A DNA stretch of 64,000 bases from Odobenus rosmarus divergens (GCF_000321225.1 NW_004450583.1:1973800-2037799); one strand, 5' to 3'; shown: positions 48,727 to 60,493, counted from the stretch's first letter. Notes: generated by a model not told the origin, from the sequence alone. Translations and numbers: made by a program.

Positions 48727-49135
48727 GGGGCACCTGGATAGCTCAGTAGGTTAAAGCATCCGACTCTTGATTTCAGCTCAGGTCATGATCTCAGTCAGGG
48801 TCTTGAGATGGAGCCCCATGTCAGGCTCCATGCTGGGCGTAGAGCCTGCTTAAGATTCTCTCTCTCCTGGTGTGCCTGGGTGGCTCAGCCATTAAGCGTC
48901 TGCCTTTGGCTCAGGTCATGGTCCCAGGGTCCTGGGATCGAGCCCTGCATTGGGCTTCCTGCTCCGCGGGAACCCTGCTTCTCCCTCTCCCACTCACCCC
49001 TGCTTGTGTTCCCTCTCTCGCTGTGCCTCTCTCTGTCAAATAAATAAATAAAATCTTTAAAAAAAGAATAAAAAAGATTCTCTCTCTCCCTCTGCCCCTA
49101 TCCCCCCACATGCGTACTCTCTTTCTCTTAAAAAA
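48727..49135 (+). mobile_element. Outer CAN-SINE, split by a nested SINE
   Basis: An older SINE (48727-48867 plus 49074-49135) is flanked by aatcttttcttgcctt (48711-48726) and aatctttcttgcctt (49136-49150). Confidence 0.9.
48868..49073 (+). mobile_element. Nested CAN-SINE inside another CAN-SINE
   Basis: The inner copy has a clean head 'gcctgggtggctcagccatt' and tail 'aataaataaataaaatcttt'. It is bounded by aagattctctctctcc at 48852-48867 and 49074-49089, a duplication of the outer SINE body. Confidence 0.95.
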
Positions 49136-49789
49136 AATCTTTCTTGCCTTATTGGATTGTCTAGAACCTCTAGTACAATGTTGACCAGGGTTGACAAGAG
49201 TGACATTACTATCTTGTTCCTGATCTTAAGGGAAAAGCATTATGTCTCTCATCATTAAGTGTGATGCTAGCTGTGAACTTTCTGTAGTGCCCTTTATAAG
49301 GTCAGGGATATTTCTATTTCTAGTTTCTGAGAATTTTCATTATGGATGGGTGTTGGATTTTGTCAAGTTCTTTTTCTGTATCAATTGAGATAATCAACTG
49401 TTTCCTTTTATCACCTTTATTCTATTAATATGATGTATCATATTAATTGATTTTTGAATGTTAAATCAATCTTGCATCCCTGGGATAAACACTACCTGGT
49501 CATAATTTATTACTCTTTTTATGTATTGTTGGATTCAGTTTGCTAAAATTTTGTTGAGCAGTTTTTATATCCAGGGATATTGGTCAACAGTTTTCTTTTT
49601 TAGTAGTATCTTTGTCTAGATTGGTAAAGTAACATGAGCCTCATAGAATGAGTTCAGGAGTATTCTATTCTCTTCAATTTTCTGGAAGAGTGTGTAGAAT
49701 TGATGTTATTTCTAACTTAAATGTTTGATAGAATTTGCCAGTAAAGTCATCTGAGACTGGGAAGGTTTATGACTATAAATTTGATTTCT

Positions 49790-49981
49790 TTTTTTTTTTT
49801 AAAGATTTTATTCATTTTTTTGACAGAGAGAGACGGAACACAAACAGGGGGAGTGGGAGAGGGAGAGGGAGAAGCAGGTCCCCTGCCGAGCAGGGAGCCC
49901 GATGTGGGGCTCGATCCCAGAACCCCGGGACCATGACCTGAGCTGAAGCAGATGCTCAACGACTGAGCCACACAGGTGCCC
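49790..49981 (-). mobile_element. CAN-SINE inside L1 copy B, perfect target duplication
   Basis: Flanked by perfect 17-base repeats ctataaatttgatttct at 49773-49789 and 49982-49998. Confidence 0.95.
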
Positions 49982-51150
49982 CTATAAATTTGATTTCTAT
50001 AAGAGATACAGGAATGTTCAGAATATCTATTTCTTCTTGTGTAAGCTTTAGTAGTAGTTTGCTGCAAAATTGTGGCCACTATTTCTTCTTTCTCTCTCTT
50101 TTCCTTTGGGGATTCACGTTGTGTGTGTGTGTGTGTTTGTATTATATCTAATATATACTACATAATATTGTATAATTATATACTTATAGATGAGGCTGCT
50201 TGAGTTCTACAGTTTGCTGATGATGTGGTCAATTTTATTTCTCTATAAGTTGATATAGGTCTTTTTTGTGTCTTCCATTTCTCTACTTAACATGTTTGCT
50301 CTTTCCTCCAGCTTCTGGAAATATGGATACAGATACAATAACTGTTTTAATGTTCTTGTCCACTAATTCTAATGTCTGTGTCAGTTCTGGGTTTTTATTG
50401 ATTGGTTTTTCTCCTCTTTATGAGTTGCATTTTCTTCTTTACATAGGTGGTAATTTTTGGTGAATGCCAGACATTTTGAATTTTGCTTTGTTGAGTACTT
50501 TGTATTTGTATAAATCTTTTTGAGCTTTGTTCTGTATGCCATTAAGTTCTTTGAAACACTTTGATCCTTTTGGGCCTTGCCTTTAAAATTTGTTAGTGGA
50601 ACCAGAGTAGTGATTGTCTAGGGCTAATTTTGCAAGACCCTTCTAAGCACTCTACTCAATGCTCAGTGAAAAATGCAGGTTTCCAGTTTGGCTGGTGGAA
50701 ACAGGAAATATTCTTGGCCCTCTGATCTTCTCTGATAGTTCAGAGGGAGCATCCTCATATACCATGCACTGGCCAGTACTTTGCTGAGTACTTAAGGGAG
50801 AACTGCACATCTCTGAGGTTGTCCGTCTGTGCAGCTCTGTTCTCTCCAGGAATCTATCCCACAAACGCTAGATACCTTGGTTTCCTCAGAGGTCATCTTA
50901 GCTCTGTCTCCTTAACTAGGCTCTGCCTGGAAATTCTTCCTCCCTTTGCTGCATCCTGGAAACTCTCAGAGTCTTAAGTTAGGAAAAGTGTATGGCTCAC
51001 CTTGTTCATTTCCCATCTTTGTTGCTTCATTTTCAGTGTCTCAAAAATTGTCTCATATATTTTGTACTATGTTTTAATTGTTTCAGGTGGGAGAATAAAT
51101 CCAGTTCCTGTTACTCCATCTTGGCTGGAAGTGCAAAGTGCTCAGTGCTC

Positions 51151-52539
51151 TTTTGCTTTCAAAATAGTGCCATTAAACTGGGAGGCTAGTGGTTCTGGAG
51201 GATACTGAGGTGGGTTATGGGATTGGCTGAAAGAAGAGTGAGTTTATATGATAGGATGTGCATCTCTGCACCCACAGCTGTATATCTGTCATCCCTGATT
51301 GCACATCTGTCTGTATGTCTGTCTGTAAGCCTGAATGCCTTCTACCAGAGTTTGGGAAGCTGTCTGTGGCTGTCCCCCCGCTGCACCCCACCGGACAGGG
51401 TTCTTCCTTCTGTATGTCCAGTTAAAATTCCAGGCTGCTCATACAGTCATCCTGCCAAATTTCTGGAAGTCCCATGCCAGAGTTCATCAGGCCTGGGCTG
51501 GCCTGTGGAAAGGCTGCAGATGAGTCAAGCAGGCATTTGCCTTAGGTAGTTCTGATTGGGAAGACGGGGTGGGAGCAGAATGGCTTTTCTGTTTTGAGTC
51601 TACTGGGGCTGATCAGAGGGCCCTCCCTCTCTTTTCCCTTCCCACAGGCCCCCAGGCTAACCCTTCTCTTGTTCCTAGCTTGCATGCTGGTCTCTCTGGG
51701 CATAGGAGGGCTCTGGTTGTTGCTATCAGCCCAGTCCAGGTCTCAGAGCAACACACCTAGTGTTCTGTACAATGGATTTTTTCATGGGTTTCCAGGAGAA
51801 CGAATGCCATAATACTTCCAGGAGAGCCAGCCTTTAGCAGAGCTTTCTCTTTTTCTTCTCTTGCTCCCCACCTATTCTAGGGGCTGGACAAGGGTTCACG
51901 TTGCCCAGGCTACCTCCCTAGCATCCAGCTCATTCTGATGCCTTTTTTCCAAGGGTGGACAATAGCACATAAAGCTGTATCTAGAACAGGTAGCAAATTT
52001 TCCATGATACTTGGAATAGAAGAATGGTGTATATTTTTTTATCAAATTAAATTTGGTTCAAGGTCCCACTTGTCAAGATGGATAATCGGCCCAAGAATTC
52101 TAGAACTTACACAGACCAAAAAAGTGGGGGGGCTTAAATCCAATTAAGTATATTAAGTATGTATATCTCTGATGATCTACTGATTCAGCTACCTGGGAAA
52201 TCTAGATTCCAGGGAAATGTTCTCACAGGTCCGTAAGGGGACGTGTATACGTTCACTATGACATTGTATATGGTGATGTGGATTCGGAGGCAGATTGGCT
52301 GATGTCCCTCCTGGAGTAAGATGAGAACCAGATGCAGGGAAGGCCTTACGGTGCAGTATCTCTCATTCCATAACAGCCTTTGTTTGACATCCTACTGTGA
52401 TGGGCTGCTCAGAGTGATGTGTTATGTTGTTGGGAAGCTCAAATTGTGCTAGAATCACATCTCCTTGCAGGTGATTGTAGTGACTTCTTTATCTTGGGAG
52501 TGGGTGTATGCATTTGGAAGAAACATCATGTATTCATGT
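51151..52539. other. Unique intergenic DNA
   Basis: No gene or clear repeat is recognised. Open frames near 51217-51812 lack protein-like features. Confidence 0.4.
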
Positions 52540-52882
52540 ATACATTCATTCATTCATTCATTCATAAAACAGTTATGGGGCAATAGCCTCTGCTAGATTT
52601 TGGAGATACAGGGGTGACTGCTTACAATCCAGTGAGGGAAACAGGTATTAAATGAATAAACATGTCATCAAATTGATGATTCTGGCAATAAAGGAAAATA
52701 ACAGCATTGGTATAATAGAACTAAGGTTCATAGGGGCTAAAGGAACACCTCTCTGAAAAAGGAACACTGAAATGAGACCTGAGAGGTGAGTAGAACTAGG
52801 TGTGTTCCAGGAGGGGTAATGCGGGCATCAGGGTCCCGAGGCAGGCAAGAGCTAGGTCCAGTCAAAGAATGGCTCTGCCTGG

Positions 52883-53020
52883 GGTGCCTGGGTGGCTCAG
52901 TTGGTTAAGCGTCCGACTTTTGATCTCAGCTCAGATCTCAGGGTTGTGAGTTCAAGCCAAAGTTGGGCTCCATGCTTGGGTCCTTGCTGGTTGTGGAGTC
53001 TACTTTAAAAAAAAAAAAAA
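52883..53020 (+). mobile_element. Short CAN-SINE inside L2
   Basis: Head 'gtgcctgggtggctcagttg' and an A tail; flanks aaagaatggctctgcctgg (52864-52882) and aaagaatggctcttcctgg (53021-53039). Confidence 0.94.
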
Positions 53021-53119
53021 AAAGAATGGCTCTTCCTGGCTAGAGTGAGGTGTGCAAGCTGGAGCGAACAGAGAAGAGGAGCCTGGGGGCAGAGGCAGGG
53101 CTGGGAACACAGCCTACTG

Positions 53120-53217
53120 CTTGATAAGGTGGCCACATAATTTATCATCTAGACTAGTACACATTTGAGACTGAAAGGGGTGCTACTAATAATAATGTTG
53201 GGATAACAGGTCACCCT
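53120..53217. mobile_element. Short DNA transposon-like element inside L2
   Basis: 'aaggtggccacataatttat' at one end and 'ataacaggtcaccctac' at the other suggest the same miniature hAT-like class seen in VDAC2 intron 7. Family not assigned. Confidence 0.5.
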
Positions 53218-53480
53218 ACTTGTAGGTCAAGGTAAAGAGTCTGATTTCATTCTCAAGGATATGAAAAGCCATTGGGATCTTGAGGAAATAGAGATATGAC
53301 TGGTTTGCACCTGGAGCCTGAAATGGGGCCATAGCACTCAGAAACCTCCTGCCGTCCTTCCTATCTGCTTGGAGGAGCCTCTTGGGAAAGTTGTGAGCCA
53401 TATCCAAAGTCTGGGAGTGAGAGAGGCAGGCAGGAGCCCAGAAAAGGCCCATGGAGTCCTGCAGGTGGGCAGTGAGCTTC

Positions 53481-54801
53481 AATTATATGACTGCCCTATT
53501 GCTGTGTAGCCCCCACAACCCCCCAGCCCAATGGCCCTGTTTGAGTGTGCCACCCATCTCCACCCTGCTTCGGGACAGATACCTCTCCCAACAAGTGAAT
53601 CTGCCCCCAGTTGGAGACAGTGATAAGAACTCTCCCCTGGGTGCTGTAGACTCAGTGGGGAGGGAATGCTCAGTCCTACCCCAGCTGCAGGTGGAGGTGG
53701 GAAGAGAACAGCCCTCTTAATAACAGCCTAAATCAACTGGACTGTCAATGATTTTACAAAGCCAGAGTGTGAAATTTCTCAGTAAGATGACAAGGTCTCC
53801 AGCAGGCTGATCTTTACCTTCTTGTGGGAGTTACCCCTCACTCCACTCACTCATTACAGTGTCTGCCCTAAGCAGAGTCCACAGTTGGCTCTGGGGCTCA
53901 CACATAGGACAGCAGTCATGCTGTCACCCCTTCCCATGCACATGTAGATCCACAGACCCAGGTTCAAAGGACAGAACACAAACTCCTACCACCAGGGAGC
54001 TCAGGGTGGACAAAACCCAGGGAATATGGTAGCTTCAGAGGAAACCAAATTTCCAAAACTCCCCCAAAGCTGTCTATGCACATATCTAGCAAATCAGTCT
54101 CTCTCCAGCTGGGCCCTGGGTCTCTTCTTTGAGAACAAGAGGTGGCCAAGGGTAAGGACCAGGTGTGGCAGACACCGTCCATTGCACACCCAATAGCCAT
54201 CCCCCTCTCCTTCCCTGTTAACAGTGTGATTTTTGCCACTAGCAACTGGAGAGTCTAGATCTTTGGGAAGCTGGGACCTTGGGACTTCCCACCACGCCCA
54301 GGAGATGAATCGTGATTGGTTTAACTGAAGTATGGCAACTCATTCCCCTGGCTTATGACTGGTCTAGATGGGGGGAAGATGGGGGTTATGGGATCCAGTT
54401 CTGGTAAATGAGATGCAAAGGGAAGTCTTCTGGGGAAGGCTCCTTTTCCCAAAAAGAAAGACAAAGGCTTGGCTGGAGAATTCCTTCTCACCCCTTTCCA
54501 ACCCTAGACTGAGACGTGAGGCTTGGTAGTTCACCAGCAGCTTGGTCACCAGAATGCAAGAAGCTAGCTTGCAAGGATGATGGTGTGGAAAGACAGAGTT
54601 TGGGTTCTTGAAGTCATTGTTGGCTGCACCAGTCCTGTATGACCTGCCTCTGGCCTTCTTCTTATGCGAGACAAATAACCTCTACTTGTTTACGCTGCCA
54701 TAGCCAGGCATTCTTCAATCTGCAGCCCAAGTGTGGCCCCCACTCTTACCCTCGTAAAGCAGCCGGGGCTTCCAGTTTGGGGAACTGCTGCCCCCATCCT
54801 T
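53481..54801. other. Intergenic, partly old unassigned repeat
   Basis: The stretch at about 54190-54700 has the look of an old LTR or LINE remnant, but I cannot name it. No gene is recognised. Confidence 0.4.
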
Positions 54802-55011
54802 TTTTTTTTTTTTTTTTTTAAGATTTTATTTATTTGACAGAGAGAGACACAGAGAGAGAGGGAACACAAGCAGGGGGAGTGGGAGAGGGAGAAGCAGGCT
54901 TCCCATGGAGCAGGGAGCCCGATGCGGGGCTCAATTCCAGGACTCTGTGATCATGACCTGAGCCAAAGGCAGACGCTTAACAACTGAGCCACCCAGGTGC
55001 CCCACCCCTGA
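54802..55011 (-). mobile_element. CAN-SINE
   Basis: Reverse-complement SINE with a 20-base T run, AG body and tRNA head, flanked by ccccatcctt at 54792-54801 and 55012-55021. Confidence 0.92.
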
Positions 55012-55039
55012 CCCCATCCTTAAAGGAGGAATTGAATGA

Positions 55040-55285
55040 CACAGAGAAGTAGGAGGCTCCTAAGATCATGAACACCAGCTTGGCTTCTTCCCTAACAGGA
55101 TGACCTTGGGTGAATTAACCTCGCTGGGTCTTGATCTCCTCATCCGCACAAGGGAGACAATAACTAGCACTTTGCCTCACAGGGTTACTGGGAAGGAAGG
55201 GAGAAAATAAATGGGATAATGAGAAAGAAAGTGAGACAGCCAGGAAATGCCTGGATGTAAAGTAGCTGTTCAATAAAAGTCAGCC
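55040..55285 (+). mobile_element. MIR SINE, plus orientation
   Basis: 'ggatgaccttgggtgaatta', 'ctgggtcttgatctcctcat', 'cctcacagggttactgggaa' and 'agctgttcaataaaagtcag' follow MIR. Confidence 0.85.
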
Positions 55286-56129
55286 CCCTTCCCTCTTTGG
55301 GAATTACGGAACCACTGCTCCAACCCTGGCTGTCAAGTCACACACGCACTCATTGTGCATGTCACCCTTATTACCAGGAGAGGATTTTGCATTATGGAAC
55401 CTTGAGCTTTAAATTAAGTGTCAAATATAATTTGGCCACACTAAGGATTAATTATATGACTGCCCTTAGAAAAGCCAGGAAGCTCAGCTCTGAGTGTGAA
55501 ATTGGTGTCTGCCCACAGGGGAGGGAAGCCCCCTCTCAACCCTGAAGAGAGGGAATGGAAGGGGACAGGGATGGTGCTTGGCGTGGTCGGGGCATTTCCC
55601 ACCCTGGACCCTCAGAAGCAGGGCTCCTTGAGGAGAGGCCAAGGGGTAGGGCTGAGGGGCAGAGATGAAAACATTCCTAGGAGGTGTCCCCCCCTGTGGC
55701 GGCCAGTCCGTCACAGCTAGCTCCGCCCTCCGTGGCTTGTACACATCTGTCAGCTGCAGACACACATGTGGCTGGTGTCAGTCCTTCCCCTTTAAGGGAA
55801 GGGAAACATTTCCTGAGAGGGTGGTGGGGGAAGAGGGAGCCATGTGGCCAGAAGAGAGGCCACATTTGTCTCCATGACAAACCAAGGACAAAAGCTCAGT
55901 CTGGAGCATTCCAGGAGGGGCCTGCCTCCTCCTGAGGATGGAAGGAGCCCTCCTCCCCTGGCCTCGGGGCCCAGGGCATGTTTTGAGGAGGGGGAGGCCG
56001 TGTGCAGGGCGTGAGCAGCTGGGCACGGGCATCCAGAACCCAACCCAAGTCAACAGTTGCCACCCCCACGCGGCCTCCCCTCTCTGAGGAGTCTGGGTTT
56101 AATTTTCTGGTCAGTGCCGAAGGGAGGAG
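55286..56129. other. Intergenic; possible small conserved stretch at 55370-55470
   Basis: The AT-rich part at 55370-55470 ('gagctttaaattaagtgtca', 'aaggattaattatatgactg') is repeat-free and might be conserved. The rest is GC-rich and featureless to me. Confidence 0.35.
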
Positions 56130-56520
56130 GAAGGGGACGATGAGGAGGAGAAAGGAGCGAGCTGAAGCTCTGATGCAGTCGGCTGGGATCTGTCACTCAG
56201 CGCACAGCCCGCTGACGACTCAGGGCAGCCCCAGCTGTAAGCAGCCCATGATTTATGGACACCGAGCGAACTCCTGCGGCAGAAACCAGCCTTGAGATCA
56301 GAGCGGCAATAGGGCCCTTTTTTTTTTTTTGGCAGGAGACAGGGCCTGCATTTTTCTCATTCATGCCAAACTGCTTTGCACGGCAATTAGCTCTGTCCTC
56401 ATTTAGTCTCCAGTCCCAAAGGGTAATGAAAGTCATATATCATCTTCAAGACTGCTAATTATTGAGCTCGCTTACAGGTAGGCTTTGTAACTGTGAGAAG
56501 GGCCTGTCGGCCCAATATTT
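56130..56520. promoter_or_regulatory. Candidate conserved enhancer
   Basis: Repeat-free sequence with 'gctgacgactcagggcag' (AP-1/MAF-like TGACGACTCAG), 'gcccatgatttatggacacc', 'cacggcaattagctctgtcc' and 'gactgctaattattgagctc' (homeodomain cores) has the look of a developmental enhancer. Conservation was not measured. Confidence 0.4.
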
Positions 56521-57299
56521 ATTACTCTTCCAATAAGTAAGCAAAGTGGGGTGGGGGCACTGGAGGGAGAGGGGAAAGAAGGGGGGGAAGATGGGGGGAA
56601 AAACAACTTTCTTGAGAGACCGCCCAACTGCAGCCCCGGGATCTCTGACATACCTTCTGCAAATGTGCTCATCAGAGGGGAAACATCTTTATTCCACGGA
56701 GCCGTTTCTCATGCCCTAACAAACCAGTCTGGGGGGGTGGAGTGGTGAGGAGAGGCCCGCGGAGGGATGGGAGGGGTGGGCTGCGGTCTGGTCTGGCGGG
56801 CGGGGAAGGGGACTGAGGGGCAGTGGGGAGGAGAGCACAGGAAGAGAACAGGGTGGCAACAAGACAGAATCCCCCCAGTGCCCCCCTCCAGCCTCAGGTT
56901 CTAGAGCATTCCCCTGTCCTTCTTGGGCCTGCTGGGTGGATGGAGATGGTCCTGAGTCAGGACCCAGGGCTAGGATCAACTCTGTCATGTCAAGGCATGG
57001 AGTGTGTGAGGCTAATGCTGGAAAGGTTTTCGTCTGAGCCCTTTGCCTTTATTTGGTTGTCCTGCCACCAAGCAGATGTACTATCTGGATTACAATTTAT
57101 ACCAGCAGATTTCCATGGGTGTGGTTAACTAAGGAGAAGGTAGGCTCTTATTTCCATGTAAACAGACTTAAAACATATGATGACTTTTTAGAAAAACTAG
57201 GCATAAATATTAGCCAGGATTACTGATTTTTAAACAGAGGATGCAATTAAAGCAAGAGCTAAAGACATATAACTAAGTACTGTTAGATGCCATACTCAA
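56521..57299. other. Intergenic; possible conserved stretch at 57020-57260
   Basis: G-rich sequence is followed by a clean, repeat-free part with 'ttatttggttgtcctgccac', 'ggattacaatttataccagc' and 'gtggttaactaag'. No gene is recognised. Confidence 0.35.
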
Positions 57300-57500
57300 C
57301 AATACTTAGTGTTTATTATGTGCCGGGAGCGGCGCTGAGAGCTTTGGGGTCACATTTCTCATTTGAGTCCTCATAACCCCATAACTCCCATGGCCCTGGT
57401 GCCATCCCCACTCTACAGGTAGGTTAAGTTACATGTCCAAGGTCACACGGCTAGTTAGGATTGGACCCAACACCATCTGGCTCCAGAGTCCATTCTCTCA
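57300..57500 (-). mobile_element. MIR SINE, minus orientation
   Basis: 'cttagtgtttattatgtgcc', 'gtaggttaagttacatgtcc' and 'caaggtcacacggctagtta' follow MIR in reverse. Confidence 0.85.
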
Positions 57501-58329
57501 ACCACAACACTATATTTTCCTTAATTCATTCTCAACCATTTAAATTTCTAGTTAATGACATTGGTGGATACTTGTCTCTTTTGGCATCAAGAACCATCAT
57601 GGACAGATTTTCTTCTGCTGTTGGCAATCCTCCCACTCGGAGCCTCTGTGGATGGTGGACTCACTGATAAATTGGAGAAGGACCATTAGTTGACTTGCAA
57701 GTTCTTGCACTTAGCACCAGCTCCTCTGGAATCTTCCCTTGTCTATGGGGAGAACAATGGTGTGCTGGAGTCCTCCCCAACTCCAGGGACATCATGTTAG
57801 CAGCTTGGAATTGACCAGGGTAGGAACGTTTACACTATGGAAAATGGCAAATGCTATGAGCTAGGTTTTTGTTGGTTTGTTGGTTGGTTTCCTGAAGAGC
57901 TGGTTATTAAACTTTCACCAGCACACCACTGGGAAGGACCCAAGGGGAAAGGAAAAACATTACACTGTAGTTCATGGAATTTCTCTCCATCAGAGGGAAG
58001 TGCAGAGAGCCCTGGAGAGGGAGTCTAGAGACCTGAGTTCTAGACCTGGCTTTGCCAGTAAGGGATCCTGACTTGAGCAATTTGTCCTCATTTGCTTCAG
58101 GTGGTCTTTTAGGTGCCACCATAGCCACAGGATTAGGTATAAAACTATTTTCATAAAGAGCCCGGAGCCACAAAATGAAGCTTAACGGCATTTCAGTTTT
58201 TGCTCACGGATATAAGGCGGCTCCCCCATCCATGTGCAGAGTGGGGCTAGGGCTGTGGGTGTATGTGCAAAACACATGCTGCTGCATGAGCTGCTGAGGC
58301 ACGGAGGCCGTTCCTTCTGCTCGCTGTTT
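57501..58329. other. Intergenic, nothing assigned
   Basis: No gene is recognised; part may be worn repeat. Confidence 0.4.
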
Positions 58330-58560
58330 CACTCTTTACCATTTTTGGAGTCAGACACACTAGGGTAGAAAGCCACCTCTTCCCACTTCTGTGACCTTAG
58401 GCAGGTTGTTTAGCTTCTCTGCGTTTCCATTTTCTCTGCTGGGGACGAGCATAATCAGTAGTGTGTATAAGGTCAATAGGGTGCTGTGAGGATCGAATGA
58501 GATAAAGCACATGGAACATGGGGTACTAACCTGGCACAGAGGAAGTGCTCAGTACCTCCT
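58330..58560 (+). mobile_element. MIR SINE, plus orientation
   Basis: 'cttctgtgaccttaggcagg', 'ttgtttagcttctctgcgtt', 'ctgtgaggatcgaatgagat' and 'ctggcacagaggaagtgctc' follow MIR. Confidence 0.88.
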
Positions 58561-59981
58561 AAGTGTTGCTGCGTTTCTTCGCCACATTGTTTCTTTCCCT
58601 GGGGGGGGGCGAGGGGAAGGTGCCCCACAACCACCCCCCAGCTGCCAGGGCCTCTGTACAGGTGGCCAGGGCTGAGAAAGAGGGGCTGCTCTCACCTGCC
58701 TCCCCCTGCTGGAGCCTCCCAGCACCCCAGCAGGTATGCAAACCTTTTTGTGTTCCTTAAGCTCCTGCTGCGGGGAGGAAGGTGTGATCCGGGAGTCTCT
58801 TATTTCCAGGGGTGGAGGCTCTGGCCGCAGGAGCACGACCCTGGACCCTGCAGGCAGGCCAGCTGGAAGGATGCCAAACAGGCTGTGGGATTCCCCAGTC
58901 CACTCACCCTGAGCCAGTGTGCCCTCTGCCCCGCGTGGTTCAGAATGCCCTTCTGCGTGGGTCGCTTCTGGTCCTTGCAGGAGTGGGGGCTGGTCCTCTC
59001 TTTGTACATCTGGCGGTGAGCATCTGTGGGGTAGCTTCCGTCTGTGCCCTGGCCTTGGCTCTGGGAGACCCTGGTTCTTTACCATAATACCTCTCTGCAT
59101 GCTCCGGGTGACTCCCCCACGGTGTCTGAACACGGGCACAGGGTGTTTCTCTTTTTCCATGTTTCAGTAGTCCCTGTCCCCTGATCCTGGGGGACAGCTG
59201 GATCTACCATCTTGGATGCATGCCCCACCCCCCTCATCCTCTCTCCTGACCCTCCATCTCCAGCACACCTTGCAATTCACCTTTCACTCCTCCCTGTCCT
59301 GGATCTGTTTCTCTTTACTTTCTTGGCCTCCCATCCCTGTTACCTGCTGTCCCAACCCCCCACCCCCACTATGGTCTGGCCTTGTGATACCCTCTGGACC
59401 TTTGACTTAAGGCTTCTTGAGGGTAGGTTGAACACACGAAGGCTTGAGCAGCACAGTGATGAGTGGAACCAGGGCCCCCAATGAGGTCAGGATGCAAGGC
59501 TCCCTCCCTAGGTTCTGCTGCTGTCTGGTGCGGTTCTCCTCTCTCCCAGCTTCTCCTCACAGCAGGGTCATGGCTGCCAAAGCTGTGGCCTCACATCAGT
59601 GCCCATAGAGGACCAAGGATGTCTACCCCTGGTCTAGTGAAAAAACGCCAGGAAGGACTGGATCGTCCAAGCTTGGGATATGTGCTCAACTCTGGCTGCA
59701 TCACTGTGCTGACCAGATGGGGTTCTAGGATGGCTCAGGCATGGGCCACCCACCCACTTGTGTGCACGGTCAGATGAAGTGTTGTGCAGAAGAAGGCAGA
59801 CGATATGCTGAGCCAGGAGGCATGACTCCACTGCAGGTGACGGTGCTCTGCCCCCACATTCCAGCACTAGCAACAACAAGCTTAGTGAAGTTGTAGGGAG
59901 GCACTAGGTTCAGACACAGATGATGCTGCCCCATGAAGGATTTGTCTCAGGAGAGCCACAATCATGTGGACGATCCTTTAT
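58561..59981. other. GC-rich intergenic, nothing recognised
   Basis: A 203-codon minus frame (58549-59160) overlaps the end of an MIR and shows no recognisable domain, so it is treated as chance. Confidence 0.45.
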
Positions 59982-60493
59982 CTTTATTTATTTATTTATT
60001 TTTATGAACTGGAAGTGCTTATTGCAGAAATTTGGCCAAGGTTCTAGTTGGGTGGCTCCAGTTGAGGCTGGGCCAGGGCTCCCTGCCAGGACTGGGCAGG
60101 TAGGGCAAGAAGGGAGCAGAGGGAGTGTGTCTGGGCCTGGGTCCTCGGAGCTGCAGGCTGATGTTGGGAGCTGGGCTGCAAGAGAGGCCTGTGCTCTTGG
60201 GCTCCATGTTTAGGGCCTTTACCACACCATCCTCCATCACCATGAAGAACCTTTTGAATTGTTAATTCCCAAGGAGTGACACCAATGAATCATCTGTTAA
60301 CAAATCTGTCTCCTTCCCAAAGGCCCCAGTGGGGTCGGGAGCCAAACTTTGCTTTCTGAGCTGTGGGCTCTCCCCACCTCACCGGTCACAGACATCACAG
60401 ACACTCAGACAGGCTACCACCAGGACCCCCTTGGCCTGCAGAGCCCCGGCCTGCTGCATAAACCCTGGCAGGTGGGCCTTGGGACAACCCAGG
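59982..60493 (-). pseudogene. PRDX5: PRDX5 processed pseudogene (5'-truncated retrocopy)
   Basis: PRDX5 is a thiol peroxidase of mitochondria, peroxisomes and cytosol; this copy is dead. On the minus strand it runs from about 60493, where the 'CCTGGGTTGTCCCAAG' segment matches the region just after the peroxidatic cysteine loop, to the 3' UTR. Recognisable peptide pieces are HLPGFMQQAGALQAKGV, VVACLSV, DPTGAFGKETDLL, DDSLVS and EDGVVKALNMEP, ending PNISLQL. In-frame stops and a frameshifted middle part (between VVACLSV and DPTG) break it, and the native stop codon is lost. The 3' UTR follows, with AATAAG (60018-60023) at the place of AATAAA, then an A-rich tail seen as the T-rich tract at 59982-60005. 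No introns are present, so it arose by retrotransposition. Confidence 0.88.

Larger units (their letters stand above)
47430..51150 (-). mobile_element. L1 LINE copy B, minus orientation
   Basis: A second L1 begins at its 3' end ('aagctttattgaggtatatt') and runs through 'gtttatttcacttagcatga', 'tcttggctattgtgaataat' and ORF2 strings near 49400 ('gatgtatcatattaattgat') to L1M-like sequence ending near 51120 ('gttactccatcttggctgga'). The part beyond about 50050 is the least certain. SINEs interrupt it at three places. Confidence 0.75.
52540..53480 (-). mobile_element. L2 LINE 3' region with nested insertions
   Basis: It starts with (ATTC)n at 52543-52565, the L2 3' terminal repeat in reverse, then 'ttttggagatacaggggtga' and 'gagacctgagaggtgagtag'. 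It is split by a SINE (52883-53020) and by a short DNA element (about 53120-53217), and resumes with 'aaggatatgaaaagccattg'. Confidence 0.8.

Noticed and set aside
48868..48945. SINE heads considered as tRNA genes
   Set aside because: The heads of the CAN-SINEs derive from tRNA-Lys but lack an intact cloverleaf and are followed by the SINE body, so none was called a tRNA gene.
58549..59160. 203-codon minus-strand frame
   Set aside because: No domain or known protein is recognised, it begins in plain intergenic DNA and ends at an MIR border. Chance frame in GC-rich sequence.
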